This document shows positions 17,057-26,302 of a stretch of DNA of 64,000 bases, one piece after another. This DNA comes from Lachnospiraceae bacterium (lineage in GTDB: Bacteria; Bacillota; Clostridia; Lachnospirales; Lachnospiraceae). Below the pieces are notes generated by a model. That model saw only the letters and a list, made by a program, of their open reading frames with translations, was not told where the DNA came from and did no database searches. The stretch spans positions 1-64,000 of the forward strand of contig JAETQI010000016.1 of the NCBI GenBank assembly GCA_021770755.1, given 5' to 3'. How positions within the stretch are numbered: position 1 is the first letter of the stretch; each line of letters begins with the position of its first letter. A program made the translations under genes and the position numbers.

Positions 17057-17416
17057 ATGATCACAAAATTTTTAGGACAGAACATCAGCACAAAGAATCC
17101 CAAAGAGCTTGCGGCATTTTATCAGGATCTGGGGATCAATGTATTTCGAACTTTCGGGGAGAGCTATGACGGGAGCAGGATCGCAAACACCGAGGACGAG
17201 CCTTGCGTATTTATATGGGACTCCACAAAGTGGGGCGATTCTAACGGGGGGTATGTACATCTGGTCTTCAAGGTTGACGATATCCATAAAACATATGAGG
17301 AGCTAAGGCAGAAAGGGATATCTTTAAATCCACCGGAGAAACAGAGCTGGGGAGAATATGAACTTCATCTAAAAGATCCCGACGGAAATGTTCTGGCATT
17401 GATGGAACGCATGTAA
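17057..17416 (+). CDS. VOC-family (glyoxalase/bleomycin-resistance fold) protein
   Basis: The 119-residue protein is a single VOC module: FYQDLGINVFRTFGE, then YVHLVFKVDDIHKTYEELRQ and LKDPDGNVLALMER. The final Glu/His positions typical of metal ligands are partly present (H in VHLVF, E near the end). Such proteins bind or modify small hydrophobic or thiol-reactive compounds. GGAGG lies five bases before the start. It is the middle gene of the AraC-VOC-VOC/DUF3795 cluster. Confidence 0.85.
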   Translation: MITKFLGQNISTKNPKELAAFYQDLGINVFRTFGESYDGSRIANTEDEPCVFIWDSTKWGDSNGGYVHLVFKVDDIHKTYEELRQKGISLNPPEKQSWGEYELHLKDPDGNVLALMERM

Positions 17417-17431
17417 AGGGGGAAAATGCTT

Positions 17432-18178
17432 ATGAAATACGGTACTACCCTGATCGCTGTAAGAGACATGGAACGCTCACTGCGGTTTTACAAAGATCTG
17501 TTTCAGCAGGAAGTGACACTCGATCTTGGCTGGAACAAGACGCTGGCCTGCGGGCTGGCTTTGCAGGAACATTTTGACGAGATCGCCGGATTTCCGGCGG
17601 ACACGATGATGTTTCATTCAAATACCATGGAACTCTATTTTGAGACAGAGGACTTTGATGGATTCATCGCACTCCTGGATCAGTATCCCGACGTGGAGCG
17701 ACTGCATGAGGCAAAAACTTTTCCGTGGCTGCAGCGCGGGATCCGCATCTTTGATCCCGACGGACATCTGATCGAGGTCTCAGAGAGCATGTACTGCGTG
17801 GCATGCCGGCAGTTCAGACAGGGAAAAAGCGTCGAGGAGACCGCACAGCTAACACAACACCCATTGGACATTGTTCAGGAATGGTACAGGAAATACCAGA
17901 CGTCCAACATCAGCGTCTGCGGTACAGACTGCAGCACCTGCGGCTGTTATGGAACGATGTGCAGCGGATGCAATGCCTGCGAGGGCAAAGTCTTTCACGC
18001 TCCCGAAGGCTGCGCCATCTACAGATGCACCATTGGCGAAAAACATCTGAAAAACTGCGGCGAGTGCAAAGATGCACCGTGCAACATCTGGCAGAACACG
18101 AGAGATCCCAAATACTCCGATGAAGAATTTGAACAGAATATCGCTGCAAGAATGCAGACTTTAAAAGGACTGCCGTGA
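17432..18178 (+). CDS. VOC domain fused to cysteine-rich DUF3795 domain
   Basis: The 248-residue protein joins a VOC module (about 1-125, with RDMERSLRFYKDLFQQEV and FDPDGHLIEVSE) to a C-terminal DUF3795 zinc-binding domain (about 160-248). The second part has a dense cysteine pattern: CGTDCSTCGCYGTMCSGCNA, CEGK, GCAIYRC, CGECKDAPC. Between them is a helical region with EETAQLTQHPLDIVQEWYRK. The start at 17432 keeps AAGGGGG at nine bases; ATG at 17426 is too close. The cysteine domain probably binds zinc; fusion to VOC suggests a metal- or thiol-linked stress role. Confidence 0.85.
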   Translation: MKYGTTLIAVRDMERSLRFYKDLFQQEVTLDLGWNKTLACGLALQEHFDEIAGFPADTMMFHSNTMELYFETEDFDGFIALLDQYPDVERLHEAKTFPWLQRGIRIFDPDGHLIEVSESMYCVACRQFRQGKSVEETAQLTQHPLDIVQEWYRKYQTSNISVCGTDCSTCGCYGTMCSGCNACEGKVFHAPEGCAIYRCTIGEKHLKNCGECKDAPCNIWQNTRDPKYSDEEFEQNIAARMQTLKGLP

Positions 18179-18193
18179 AAACGGCAGTCCTTT
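18164..18193 (+). terminator. terminator overlapping the stop of the VOC-DUF3795 gene
   Basis: AAAGGACTGCCGT pairs with ACGGCAGTCCTTT over a short GAAAA loop. The left arm lies in the last codons, so the TGA stop is in the loop. Confidence 0.75.
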
Positions 18194-18294
18194 ATGCACA
18201 CGGGCTGTATCTACACCCCCTCAGACAGAATCAGTTGCTATTGCCGCAGGTATATGCTAAAATTAGAACGATTAGATGATGAAAAGGTGATAAT

Positions 18295-19878
18295 ATGCAT
18301 AAAACATTCAATACAACCGGTCTCTGCATTCCAGAAAAGAATTATATGGCAGATATCAGCAGCAGGATCGATGCGATCATCACGGAATATATACAGGCAG
18401 GGAAATATTTTACGATCAACTGCGGAAGACAATACGGTAAAACGACGACTTTGTACATGCTGGAGCAGCGGATACAAGACCGCTATCTGGTCATACCACT
18501 CAGTTTTGAGGCTTGTGATGAACTGTTCGTATCACTGTATACGCTGTCAGCCGGACTTGTCCGGAAGATCGGCCGCGTGTTAAGGGCTCAAAAAGTGAGT
18601 CAGGCGCTGCTGGACGACTGGTATCAACCCATTTCGGAACAGTTTCCACTTGATGACCTGGGTGAACGGATCACCTGTCTTTGCGGCAGCGCCGGACAGG
18701 AGATCATACTGATCATAGACGAGGTGGATAAGAGTTCAGACAATCAGATTTTTCTGTCCTTTTTGGGATTATTGAGAAATAAGTATCTGGAACGGATGAA
18801 AGGAACAGATCGTACTTTCCAGTCCGTTATATTAGCGGGCGTTTATGACATAAAAAATCTAAAGGTGAAACTGCGCCCTGGTGAAGAATCAAAATACAAC
18901 AGTCCATGGAATATCGCGGCAGATTTTACGATCAGCATGGATCTTCTGCCCGAAGACATTTCGGTCATGCTCGCGGAGTACGAAAAGGATCATCGGACAG
19001 GAATGGACATTGGCCAGATCAGCAGACAGATTTATGAGTATACCTCCGGATATCCCTATCTGGTATCGCGCCTTTGTCAGATCGCGGACGAAAGGCTCGC
19101 AGGAACAGAGGATTTTCCTGACAGACAATCTGTATGGACACACAGAGGGATCGTGGCAGCCGAGCTGCTCCTGCGAAAAGAACCCAATACATTATTTGAC
19201 GATATGATCAAAAAATTAGCGGAATATCCCAAATTAAGACAGATGATCCAGAATATATTGTTCCGTGGAAGTGTCTATCCGTTTGAGCGGGACAACGATC
19301 TGATCAGCTTAGGCATTACGTTTGCCTTCTTAAAAGAAAGAAACGGAATCGTTGCAGTAAAGAATCGGATATTTGAGACAAAATTATATGATCTCTTTCT
19401 TTCAGAAATATATACGGACAGTACAAATGGTTCGATCGATCCTACAGTGCGCAGCCAGTACATTGTCGACGGTTTTCTCCAGATGAACCTGGTAATGGAA
19501 AAATTTTATCAACATTTTACAGAGATTTACGGGGACAGGGACTGGAAATTCCTGGAAAACGAGGGAAGAAAGATCTTTCTGATGTATTTAAAGCCGATCA
19601 TAAACGGAACTGGAAATTATTACATCGAAGCGCAGACCAGAGATATGAGACGGACGGATATCATCGTTGATTACCGTGGCAAACAGTTTGTTATAGAGTT
19701 AAAGATATGGCATGGCAGCGAATATCATAAGCGGGGCGAAAAACAATTATTTGAATATCTGGATTATTATGGCGTTGATAATGGATATCTGCTAAGCTTT
19801 AATTTCAACAAAAACAAAAAGACAGGTGTGCAGGAGATCACCCAGGGCGGAAAACGGATCCTGGAGGTCGTTGTGTAA
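18295..19878 (+). CDS. AAA-family ATPase with C-terminal PD-(D/E)XK-like nuclease domain
   Basis: The 527-residue protein has Walker A GRQYGKTT (44-51) and Walker B IILIIDEVDK (about 137-146). It has a helical AAA lid and, at its C-terminus (about 440-527), TDIIVDYRGKQFVIELKIWH, which fits the D...E-x-K core of PD-(D/E)XK nucleases. Large families of such AAA-ATPase/nuclease proteins occur in gut Firmicutes and Bacteroidetes, often in many copies; roles in defence or DNA mobility are proposed but unproven. AAAAGG lies seven bases before ATG. It is monocistronic. Confidence 0.82.
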   Translation: MHKTFNTTGLCIPEKNYMADISSRIDAIITEYIQAGKYFTINCGRQYGKTTTLYMLEQRIQDRYLVIPLSFEACDELFVSLYTLSAGLVRKIGRVLRAQKVSQALLDDWYQPISEQFPLDDLGERITCLCGSAGQEIILIIDEVDKSSDNQIFLSFLGLLRNKYLERMKGTDRTFQSVILAGVYDIKNLKVKLRPGEESKYNSPWNIAADFTISMDLLPEDISVMLAEYEKDHRTGMDIGQISRQIYEYTSGYPYLVSRLCQIADERLAGTEDFPDRQSVWTHRGIVAAELLLRKEPNTLFDDMIKKLAEYPKLRQMIQNILFRGSVYPFERDNDLISLGITFAFLKERNGIVAVKNRIFETKLYDLFLSEIYTDSTNGSIDPTVRSQYIVDGFLQMNLVMEKFYQHFTEIYGDRDWKFLENEGRKIFLMYLKPIINGTGNYYIEAQTRDMRRTDIIVDYRGKQFVIELKIWHGSEYHKRGEKQLFEYLDYYGVDNGYLLSFNFNKNKKTGVQEITQGGKRILEVVV

Positions 19879-20057
19879 GTTTATGATTGTCGTTCGAAAT
19901 GCTGTAATAGAAGATGCAACTACATTGATGGACGAGTGAACTGTAACCTGGAAAGCACCATTTAGAAGATAAGCGAGAACTGTATAGTGGTATTTCCCGC
20001 AGCGATGTGCTATAATGGGCGTTAGGAACTATAAAAATTCAGGAAAGGATGAACAAA

Positions 20058-20888
20058 ATGACATTTGAATTCACACAGGACTGTGTTACCGGTATCGAAA
20101 CGATAGACAACGAACACCGCAATCTCTTCGCGCTCCTCTCAAAAGCGTACAATCTGGCGTGTACCGATTATCACAGCGACTACTATCAGGAATTGAAAAA
20201 TATGCTTGAAGAGCTCGACGAGTACGCGGAGACCCATTTTTCCCACGAGGAGGCATACATGGTGCAGATCCGTGATCCGGAACTGATCCGCCAGCGTTCC
20301 CAGCACACATTTTTCCGCGATAAGATACGGGAATATGAATTTGTCAACATTGATGATGAAGCCGAACAGCAGCGGGTGCTCACCGAGCTTGTGAAATTCC
20401 TCGCAAAATGGCTGTACCGCCACATTCTCAGCAGCGATATCATGATCGGCAAGCTTCCTCCGCTCGAGGAATGGATGGTTCGCGAGAATCCCTGCGAATT
20501 TACGGACGAATATCTAACCGGCATCGCGCTTGTCGACGCCGAACACAAGGAGCTTTTCCGCATCGTCGACAGGGCAAACCAGCTAGTCAAGGACTTTGAC
20601 AACCTCTCCGGTTATGACAGCATCATACAGATTCTGAATGAGCTGAAGGAATACACAAAAGAACATTTCGCGGACGAAGAGGAGTACATGGAAGGCATAC
20701 AGTATGAAGGTCTGAGCGCCCAGAAACGCGCACACGAGTCGTTTGTCGACAAACTCGAGAACATTAACCTCGACCAGGTTGACGAGAACCCTCAGGAATA
20801 TCTGCAGGAACTGTTGGAATTCCTGCTCGGCTGGCTGATCAACCATATCCTGTATACGGACAAAAAAATACCTGTAAACATCGAGTAG
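20058..20888 (+). CDS. tandem hemerythrin-like protein
   Basis: The 276-residue protein contains two bacteriohemerythrin-like repeats (about 5-130 and 145-265). The first shows DNEHRNLF, HFSHEEAYM, QHTFF and RHILSSD. The second shows DAEHKELF, HFADEEEYM, AHESF and NHILYTD. The iron ligands of the di-iron site are therefore retained in both: His and Glu in HxxxE, and a late His. Such proteins bind oxygen or sense it, useful in an anaerobe. ATG at 20058 has AAAGGA at eight bases; the ATG at 20049 touches the site. It ends in a strong hairpin. Confidence 0.9.
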   Translation: MTFEFTQDCVTGIETIDNEHRNLFALLSKAYNLACTDYHSDYYQELKNMLEELDEYAETHFSHEEAYMVQIRDPELIRQRSQHTFFRDKIREYEFVNIDDEAEQQRVLTELVKFLAKWLYRHILSSDIMIGKLPPLEEWMVRENPCEFTDEYLTGIALVDAEHKELFRIVDRANQLVKDFDNLSGYDSIIQILNELKEYTKEHFADEEEYMEGIQYEGLSAQKRAHESFVDKLENINLDQVDENPQEYLQELLEFLLGWLINHILYTDKKIPVNIE

Positions 20889-20913
20889 GGGAAGAGTCAT
20901 CTTCCCCTACTCG
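20882..20913. terminator. 14-bp perfect hairpin between converging genes
   Basis: CGAGTAGGGGAAGA pairs with TCTTCCCCTACTCG over GTCA. It includes the hemerythrin stop codon and probably terminates both the hemerythrin and the converging CPBP transcripts. A shorter hairpin of similar sequence lies at 31803-31820. Confidence 0.65.
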
Positions 20914-20975
20914 TATATCAGGCACCCGTCAGTGCATGCTGGCAATCTTCCTCTAGAGCGTGTGCATAAATACCC

Positions 20976-22148
20976 TCAGTCCTGCTCCCCGCCCGGCCTG
21001 ACCGGATTTCTGTGCATAAGGAACAGACACACCGCTGCTGCCGCGATAAACGGCAGTCCCGACAAAATCCCTGTGGGAGACGGCCCCACGAAGAAATTGC
21101 CGCCGTCAAAGGTAAATAATGCCGCCTGTGACATCAGCACGTTGACCGCGCTGTGCGCAAACACTGCGGGGAAGATACTTCCCGTCCGCAGGCACAGGTA
21201 GGAATAGATGACGCCTGTCACTGCGCCAAAGACACACATCGCAAGGATATTCACCACAGGAAATCCCGCGTTGCCGGATCCATAGTAATACCCGGCTGCG
21301 ACCAGCGGCGCATACCACAGCCCTGACGCCAGACCGCTCAGGATCATCGACGGAACCGCGCCAAACTTCCGGTAAAGCTTTGGAAGCAGATACGCCCGGA
21401 ACCCCCACTCCTCTCCGAAACTATTGATTAAGTCAAGCACTGCCGCCGAGAACACTTTGATCAGCAGATCCGTCTTGTAGGCAGCTATGATATTGACCGC
21501 ATCGATCGGCGCGCCGGCATTTGCCGCACTCTCGCCGTATGAGGCGACAAAGCTTGTCATGTTCGGATCAAAATTGTCCTTAAAGATCAGGAAATAGATC
21601 AGCGCTCCCGCAAATGTGAGCGCTGTCGTCCCAAACCAGCCAAGCAGGAACAGCGCCTTGTACTCCATGAAATTGAACTGGAACCCGGACTTCGCAAGCC
21701 CCTCCCTCGTCGCAAGCCGCACCACCAGCGCCGCCAGTGCCGGTGTGAGCATCAACTGCGAGATCATATCCACCGCTTCCTTCACAAGATCGACATCACC
21801 GCTCTGATACATCGGAATGATAGCAAAGATCTCCGTAACCCATGCCACGCCAAAACACAGCGCCAGGAAGAACAGGATCCGTTTTGTCTCAACCCTCTTG
21901 TCCGTCACCCCTATCAGCGCCCGCTTTTTCGGAATCTCACGCTCCGCCTGCGGCACCCTTGCCGCCTGTCCCGCCATGGGCGTCTGGTTCTGACCATGCT
22001 TGAATCTTCTGGTGATATCAAACGCGTCGGACTCCGGCGCGCTTTCCTGCGCCGTGTCAGCTTCCTGCGGATCGTCCCGCATCTCCTCTGCCTCCATTTT
22101 TGATTCTGCCCCAACTTCTGAGTCTGGATTTTTTTCTAATCGTTCCAT
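20976..22148 (-). CDS. CPBP-family intramembrane metalloprotease with acidic N-terminus
   Basis: The 390-residue protein starts with a hydrophilic acidic region of about 85 residues and a basic patch (PKKRALIGVTDKRVETK). Eight hydrophobic helices follow. The CPBP motif FGEEWGFRAYLLPKLYRK carries the catalytic glutamates and arginine, and later AHSAVNVL has the histidine/asparagine of the third motif. It ends in a short hydrophilic tail. A housekeeping or bacteriocin-related role cannot be told. AAGGGAG lies eight bases before the start. It is 25 bases after the Rpn-like gene and may share its transcript. Confidence 0.88.
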   Translation of the reverse strand: MERLEKNPDSEVGAESKMEAEEMRDDPQEADTAQESAPESDAFDITRRFKHGQNQTPMAGQAARVPQAEREIPKKRALIGVTDKRVETKRILFFLALCFGVAWVTEIFAIIPMYQSGDVDLVKEAVDMISQLMLTPALAALVVRLATREGLAKSGFQFNFMEYKALFLLGWFGTTALTFAGALIYFLIFKDNFDPNMTSFVASYGESAANAGAPIDAVNIIAAYKTDLLIKVFSAAVLDLINSFGEEWGFRAYLLPKLYRKFGAVPSMILSGLASGLWYAPLVAAGYYYGSGNAGFPVVNILAMCVFGAVTGVIYSYLCLRTGSIFPAVFAHSAVNVLMSQAALFTFDGGNFFVGPSPTGILSGLPFIAAAAVCLFLMHRNPVRPGGEQD

Positions 22149-22173
22149 TCTTTTTCTCCCTTTTCTACCAATC

Positions 22174-23151
22174 TCACTTCCAGTATTTGCTCATGAGCTC
22201 ACCTGTCTCCTCCTCACTCTTCTGAAACTCATCCATGATATAGTGTTTTGCATCATCAAACATAACGCCCAACTTTTTATAGGTGCGTATTGCACCTTTG
22301 ATCTCACCAATGATCTCCCCTTCCTCCTTTCCCTGATAGATCAGTATATCGTCTCTCGAAAACTGCGCCATTGTCATATCACATACCTCCTTATCGTTCA
22401 ACAGATCCACAAAAATACCTCTCTCTATCAATAATCCCAGATATTGCGCTACACTCGATACATTATGGGGCAGCAAATATTCCTGCTGCTCTACCTCCTT
22501 TACTGCGCGCTGCATGTATGTGATCCCATTTGCGGTTAATGCGTAATCCCTCATATCCCCAACATAAGCTTCGAACCTTGCAGGAATCACATCTTTCTCA
22601 ATATAACAAAGCATTTCATCAAATGTCATCCGAAAATCATAAACATGCACGACAACCTCCAGATCCGGTTTTGTTGTCTCCTTTTCATACTTCTCATTCA
22701 ATGACAAATAGGAATCACTCAGACAGACATCATACTGTACCTTTTCTGGCAGATGCTCCGGCTTCATCTCCAACCCTGTCTGTAACAGATACAATTTTGG
22801 TATCGGAAAATAAACCCGCTTCCTGCTGTACAGTAACTGCTCACTGTCCACCGTTGAACGCAGACCCGCAGTGATGTACTCCAATAATCGATATGATATA
22901 TTGGGGCATATCGTCGCCTGACTCTCTGTCATCACATAAAAGATCGCATCACAGACAAATGCCAGATCATTCTCCTTATTCCCGAACAACACTGGACGTA
23001 CATTGGCTGTGGTAATCTGTTTACCCTCTATCCCCAGCAGAAAAGAAGCCAGCTTCCTCCTACGCTCCTCCGATGCATATACCGTCTTGAAAAAGGTATC
23101 CTTCGCCTTTCTGTTCACAGGCATTGTCTCCTGCATATTTTCCTGTCCCAT
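22174..23151 (-). CDS. Rpn-family recombination-promoting nuclease/putative transposase
   Basis: The 325-residue protein starts with NRKAKDTFFKTVYASEERRRKLASFLLG. It continues with NDLAFVCDAIFYVMTESQATICPNISYRLLEYI, which holds the D...E-x-Q-like core of the PD-(D/E)XK nuclease fold seen in the Rpn/YhgA family. RpnA of E. coli cuts DNA and promotes RecA-independent recombination. In Lachnospiraceae many copies occur. The start at 23151 (MGQENMQE) is preferred to the ORF start upstream, because AAAGGAG precedes it. The C-terminal 60 residues are charged (GKEEGEIIGEIKGAIRTYKK). Confidence 0.8.
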   Translation of the reverse strand: MGQENMQETMPVNRKAKDTFFKTVYASEERRRKLASFLLGIEGKQITTANVRPVLFGNKENDLAFVCDAIFYVMTESQATICPNISYRLLEYITAGLRSTVDSEQLLYSRKRVYFPIPKLYLLQTGLEMKPEHLPEKVQYDVCLSDSYLSLNEKYEKETTKPDLEVVVHVYDFRMTFDEMLCYIEKDVIPARFEAYVGDMRDYALTANGITYMQRAVKEVEQQEYLLPHNVSSVAQYLGLLIERGIFVDLLNDKEVCDMTMAQFSRDDILIYQGKEEGEIIGEIKGAIRTYKKLGVMFDDAKHYIMDEFQKSEEETGELMSKYWK

Positions 23152-23235
23152 AGTATCGCATCTCCTTTTCCTGAAAAACATATAAATTCAACTTTATCGT
23201 ACCATTTTATCCATACAGATTCAAGGATTGCCTCA

Positions 23236-25014
23236 TTATTTAATCTCATTCGCCATCGTATAAAAATGATGATAGATCCCGCCAAGCGCCATCAGTTCCT
23301 CGTGATCGCCCTCCTCGACAATCCCCTCGTCCGTCAGCACCAGGATCCTGTCCGAGTTTCTGATGCTCGACAGCCTGTGGGCGATCGTCAGCGTCGTGCG
23401 TCCCTTCGCAAGCTCGTTCAGGGACTTCGCCACCGCATACTCGCTCTCATTGTCCAGTGCCGAGGTCGCTTCGTCGAGGATCAGGATCGGCGGATTCTTC
23501 AAAAAGACCCGCGCGATGCTGATGCGCTGCTTCTGTCCCCCGGAGAGCTTCACGCCGCGCTCACCGACATACGTGTCATATTTGTCCTTCAGATTCTGTA
23601 TAAACTCATCCGCCCCGGCACGCCTTGCCGCCTCCATGACCTCCCCGCGCGTCGCCCCGGGCTTTCCGTATGCGATATTCTCATACACCGTACCCGAAAA
23701 AAGATAGACCTCCTGCTGGACGACGCCGATGCTCTGGCGGAGACTTTTTAACGTTAGCTGCCTAATGTTCTTCCCGTCCAGTGTGATCTCCCCGCAGGAC
23801 ACATCGTAAAAGCGCGGTATCAGGTTGCACAGCGTCGTCTTTCCGCCGCCGGAGGGACCCACGATGGCAAGCTTCTCCCCCGCATGGATCTGCAGATCGA
23901 GATTTGCGAACACCCTGTTGTGGTCGTCCGGGTACTCAAAGCTGACATTTCGAAACTCGATCTCACCCTTCGGATCGACAAGATCCACGGCGCCCTCCTC
24001 GTCAAAGATCTCGATATCCGCGTCCATGATCTGCAGAAAGCGCTCGATCCCCGTGATCCCGCGCTGAAACTGCTCCGCAAACTCTATGATCCTGCGGATC
24101 GTCGCGATCAGCGTGGACACATACATGACATACGCGACCATGTCGCCCGGCAGGATCTTCCCGTCCATCAGGAAAAATCCGCCGCCGATGATGATCGTGA
24201 GATACATCAGACCGTCAAAGACCCTCGTGGACGTGCTGAACATTCCCATCAGCATGTACGCATTTTTCTTTACCCGCAGGAATTCCTGGTTTCCCTCCTC
24301 AAATTTCTCCGATTCGAGCGCCTCGTTTGTGAACGCCTTGACAACCTTCTGCCCCAGTAAGCTGTCCTCGATCTTCGCATTCAGCTCGCCGATCTGATGG
24401 CGCTGCTCGCTGAACGTCTTTCGCATTTTCCTGTTGATGATGCGGCAGACGATCGTCATGACCGGCACAAACACAAAGATCATCAGTGTCAGCGGCAGAC
24501 TGACCTGTGCCAGAATGATGAACGATATCACGATCTTGATCGCCGCGATAAAAAATTCCTCCGGGCAGTGATGCGCAAACTCCGTGACCTCGAACAAGTC
24601 GTTCGTGATCCGCCCCATGATCTGACCGACCTTCGTGTTGTTAAAATACGTGTTCGACAGCAACTGCAGATGCGCGTAGGCATCGCGTCGCATATCTGTC
24701 TCGATCTTCGCGCCCATCACATGCCCCATATCCGCCATATAATAATTTGCCAGCGCATCGATGATCCGCAGCACAAAATACACCAGCGCAAGCCCGATCA
24801 CCATGCGCGCCGTCAGAAGCGCCACATCCTCGAGCGCCGTGTTCGTGATCTGCCTGATGATCAGCGGCAGCACGATCTCGCACACCGTCGTCAGCGCCGC
24901 GCAGAACAGATCCGCGTACAGTGTCCTCCGGTACGGCTTAAAATACGGCAGAAACCGCCTGATCAGGGTATCAGTCGGATACTCCCTGTAATCACTTTTC
25001 TCATTTTGTCCCAT
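23236..25014 (-). CDS. ABC exporter, fused membrane and ATP-binding domains
   Basis: The 592-residue protein has six membrane helices (about 25-310) of the ABC transporter type 1 fold and a C-terminal ATPase (about 340-592). The ATPase has Walker A VGPSGGGKTTL, Q-loop region, signature VKLSGGQKQRISIARV, Walker B ILILDEATSALD and the switch histidine in TIAHRLSSI. It is a half-transporter and probably works as a homodimer exporting lipid, drug or peptide; no accessory or partner gene is adjacent. The start has AAGGGAG at seven bases. Confidence 0.92.
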   Translation of the reverse strand: MGQNEKSDYREYPTDTLIRRFLPYFKPYRRTLYADLFCAALTTVCEIVLPLIIRQITNTALEDVALLTARMVIGLALVYFVLRIIDALANYYMADMGHVMGAKIETDMRRDAYAHLQLLSNTYFNNTKVGQIMGRITNDLFEVTEFAHHCPEEFFIAAIKIVISFIILAQVSLPLTLMIFVFVPVMTIVCRIINRKMRKTFSEQRHQIGELNAKIEDSLLGQKVVKAFTNEALESEKFEEGNQEFLRVKKNAYMLMGMFSTSTRVFDGLMYLTIIIGGGFFLMDGKILPGDMVAYVMYVSTLIATIRRIIEFAEQFQRGITGIERFLQIMDADIEIFDEEGAVDLVDPKGEIEFRNVSFEYPDDHNRVFANLDLQIHAGEKLAIVGPSGGGKTTLCNLIPRFYDVSCGEITLDGKNIRQLTLKSLRQSIGVVQQEVYLFSGTVYENIAYGKPGATRGEVMEAARRAGADEFIQNLKDKYDTYVGERGVKLSGGQKQRISIARVFLKNPPILILDEATSALDNESEYAVAKSLNELAKGRTTLTIAHRLSSIRNSDRILVLTDEGIVEEGDHEELMALGGIYHHFYTMANEIK

Positions 25015-25036
25015 TTTATACTCCCTTCTCTGGCGC

Positions 25037-25197
25037 TAAGGAACTATTCAGAAATTACTTGTGACAGGGACACCGCATAAATGTTCAGCTACAAAGAAGA
25101 GAATCGCAGGCATAGCGGACTATGTCAAGATTTTCTGATGCAGTAGATGAGCATTTAGGCAAGTCATTGTCATGAGTAATTTATTAACAGTTCCTAA
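25037..25197. repeat. MITE-like element, about 34-bp imperfect terminal inverted repeats
   Basis: The left end (25037-25070, starting TAAGGAACTATTCAGAAATT) matches the reverse complement of the right end (25164-25197, reading TTAGGAACTGTTAATAAATT) at most positions over 34 bases. The 160-base element has no ORF. Its right edge abuts the stop of a short remnant gene. A related end (AAGGAGCTGTAGAAAAATAA) lies at about 31739. Confidence 0.55.
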
Positions 25198-25241
25198 ATT
25201 GCGATCCACCAGCATACACCATATCTGTCGATCACGGCGGA
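25194..25241 (-). pseudogene. short C-terminal remnant of a VOC/PhnB-like protein
   Basis: The minus strand reads SAVIDRYGVCWWIAI and stop, the pattern of the last beta strand of PhnB-like VOC proteins (DRYGVRW...). Nothing upstream in the same frame continues the match, so only a scrap is left, next to the inverted-repeat element. The match is short and could be chance. Confidence 0.35.
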
Positions 25242-25468
25242 TTTCTCTTTAGAAGCTGATCTGTTACCAATGTCACTATCTTAACACAAACACGCGGATA
25301 TTTCCAATTTATTTTATAAATGCACCACTCAACCATACGGTGAATTTTGGCATCAAGTTCTCCTGCTGCGTTATTGTGATCCGTTTTGAATTGTATTAAT
25401 ATTGGATTATAATGAAAATAATGAAGAAATCGAGCAGCACACTCTGCGCGAAAAAGGAGGAGCACAAG

Positions 25469-26302
25469 ATGGACCATATAAAGACCGGCAAAGTCATCTG
25501 CAAACGGCGCAAGGAACTGGGGCTGACGCAAACCCAGCTCGCCAAGTCGCTCAACATCTCATTTCAAGCCGTCTCAAAATGGGAGAACTGCACGGCATAT
25601 CCCGACATCGAAATGCTTCCGAGACTGGCTGCCGCCCTGAACACGACCGTTGACGCGCTGCTCGGCTATGAGAGCGTGGTTACGGACTACGACAGGCGGT
25701 ACGACACAGAAGAATATTACTGGGGGCTTACGCCCAACCGCATCTGCTATGACATCATGAAACTGCTCCCGCCGATCAGGCCCTACCGCGTGCTGGACAT
25801 CGGGTGCGGAGAGGGAAAAGACGCAGTCTTTCTGGCAAAATGCGGTTATGACGTGACGGCGTTTGACATCTCCGAGCAGGGGATCGAGAAGGCCAAAAAA
25901 CTTGCCGGGTACAACAAAGTCAGTCCGAAGCTTTTTAAGGCGGATCTCTTCGACTACCGCCCCGACACAGAGTATGACATCATCTTCAGCAGCGGCGTCC
26001 TTCATTTTATCCCGCAGACACAGCGCCGGGAACTCTGCGACAGTCTGAAAGCACACACCTCGCAAAACGGCATCAACGCCCTCAACGTGTTCGTGCAAAA
26101 GCCCTTCATCACCCGCGCCCCGGATTCCACAAGGGACGAGAAGAGCCGGCACCCATGGCATTCGGGAGAATTATTTGGATATTATCATGACTGGCTGTTC
26201 CACACCTGCCGTGAAGAAATATTTGACTGCAACAGCGGAGGCACACCACACAAACACTGTATGGACACACTCATCGCACAGAAGATAGGAGAAAGCATAT
26301 GA
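25469..26302 (+). CDS. XRE helix-turn-helix fused to SAM-dependent methyltransferase
   Basis: The 277-residue protein has an XRE domain at 7-62 (LGLTQTQLAKSLNISFQAVS, KWENCTAYPD). A class I methyltransferase domain (about 95-270) follows, with SAM-binding motif VLDIGCGEGKD (108-118), FDIS (acid after strand 2) and YDIIFSSGVLHF. TehB-like methyltransferases of this kind detoxify tellurite or similar compounds; the target here is unknown. The start at 25469 has AGGAGG eight bases upstream. Its stop overlaps purC (ATGA), an odd coupling for a de novo purine gene. Confidence 0.88.
   Translation: MDHIKTGKVICKRRKELGLTQTQLAKSLNISFQAVSKWENCTAYPDIEMLPRLAAALNTTVDALLGYESVVTDYDRRYDTEEYYWGLTPNRICYDIMKLLPPIRPYRVLDIGCGEGKDAVFLAKCGYDVTAFDISEQGIEKAKKLAGYNKVSPKLFKADLFDYRPDTEYDIIFSSGVLHFIPQTQRRELCDSLKAHTSQNGINALNVFVQKPFITRAPDSTRDEKSRHPWHSGELFGYYHDWLFHTCREEIFDCNSGGTPHKHCMDTLIAQKIGESI

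Noticed and set aside
24397-25080. 227-codon plus-strand ORF rich in His/Arg/Asp
   Set aside because: Antisense of the ABC exporter; composition is typical of a shadow frame.
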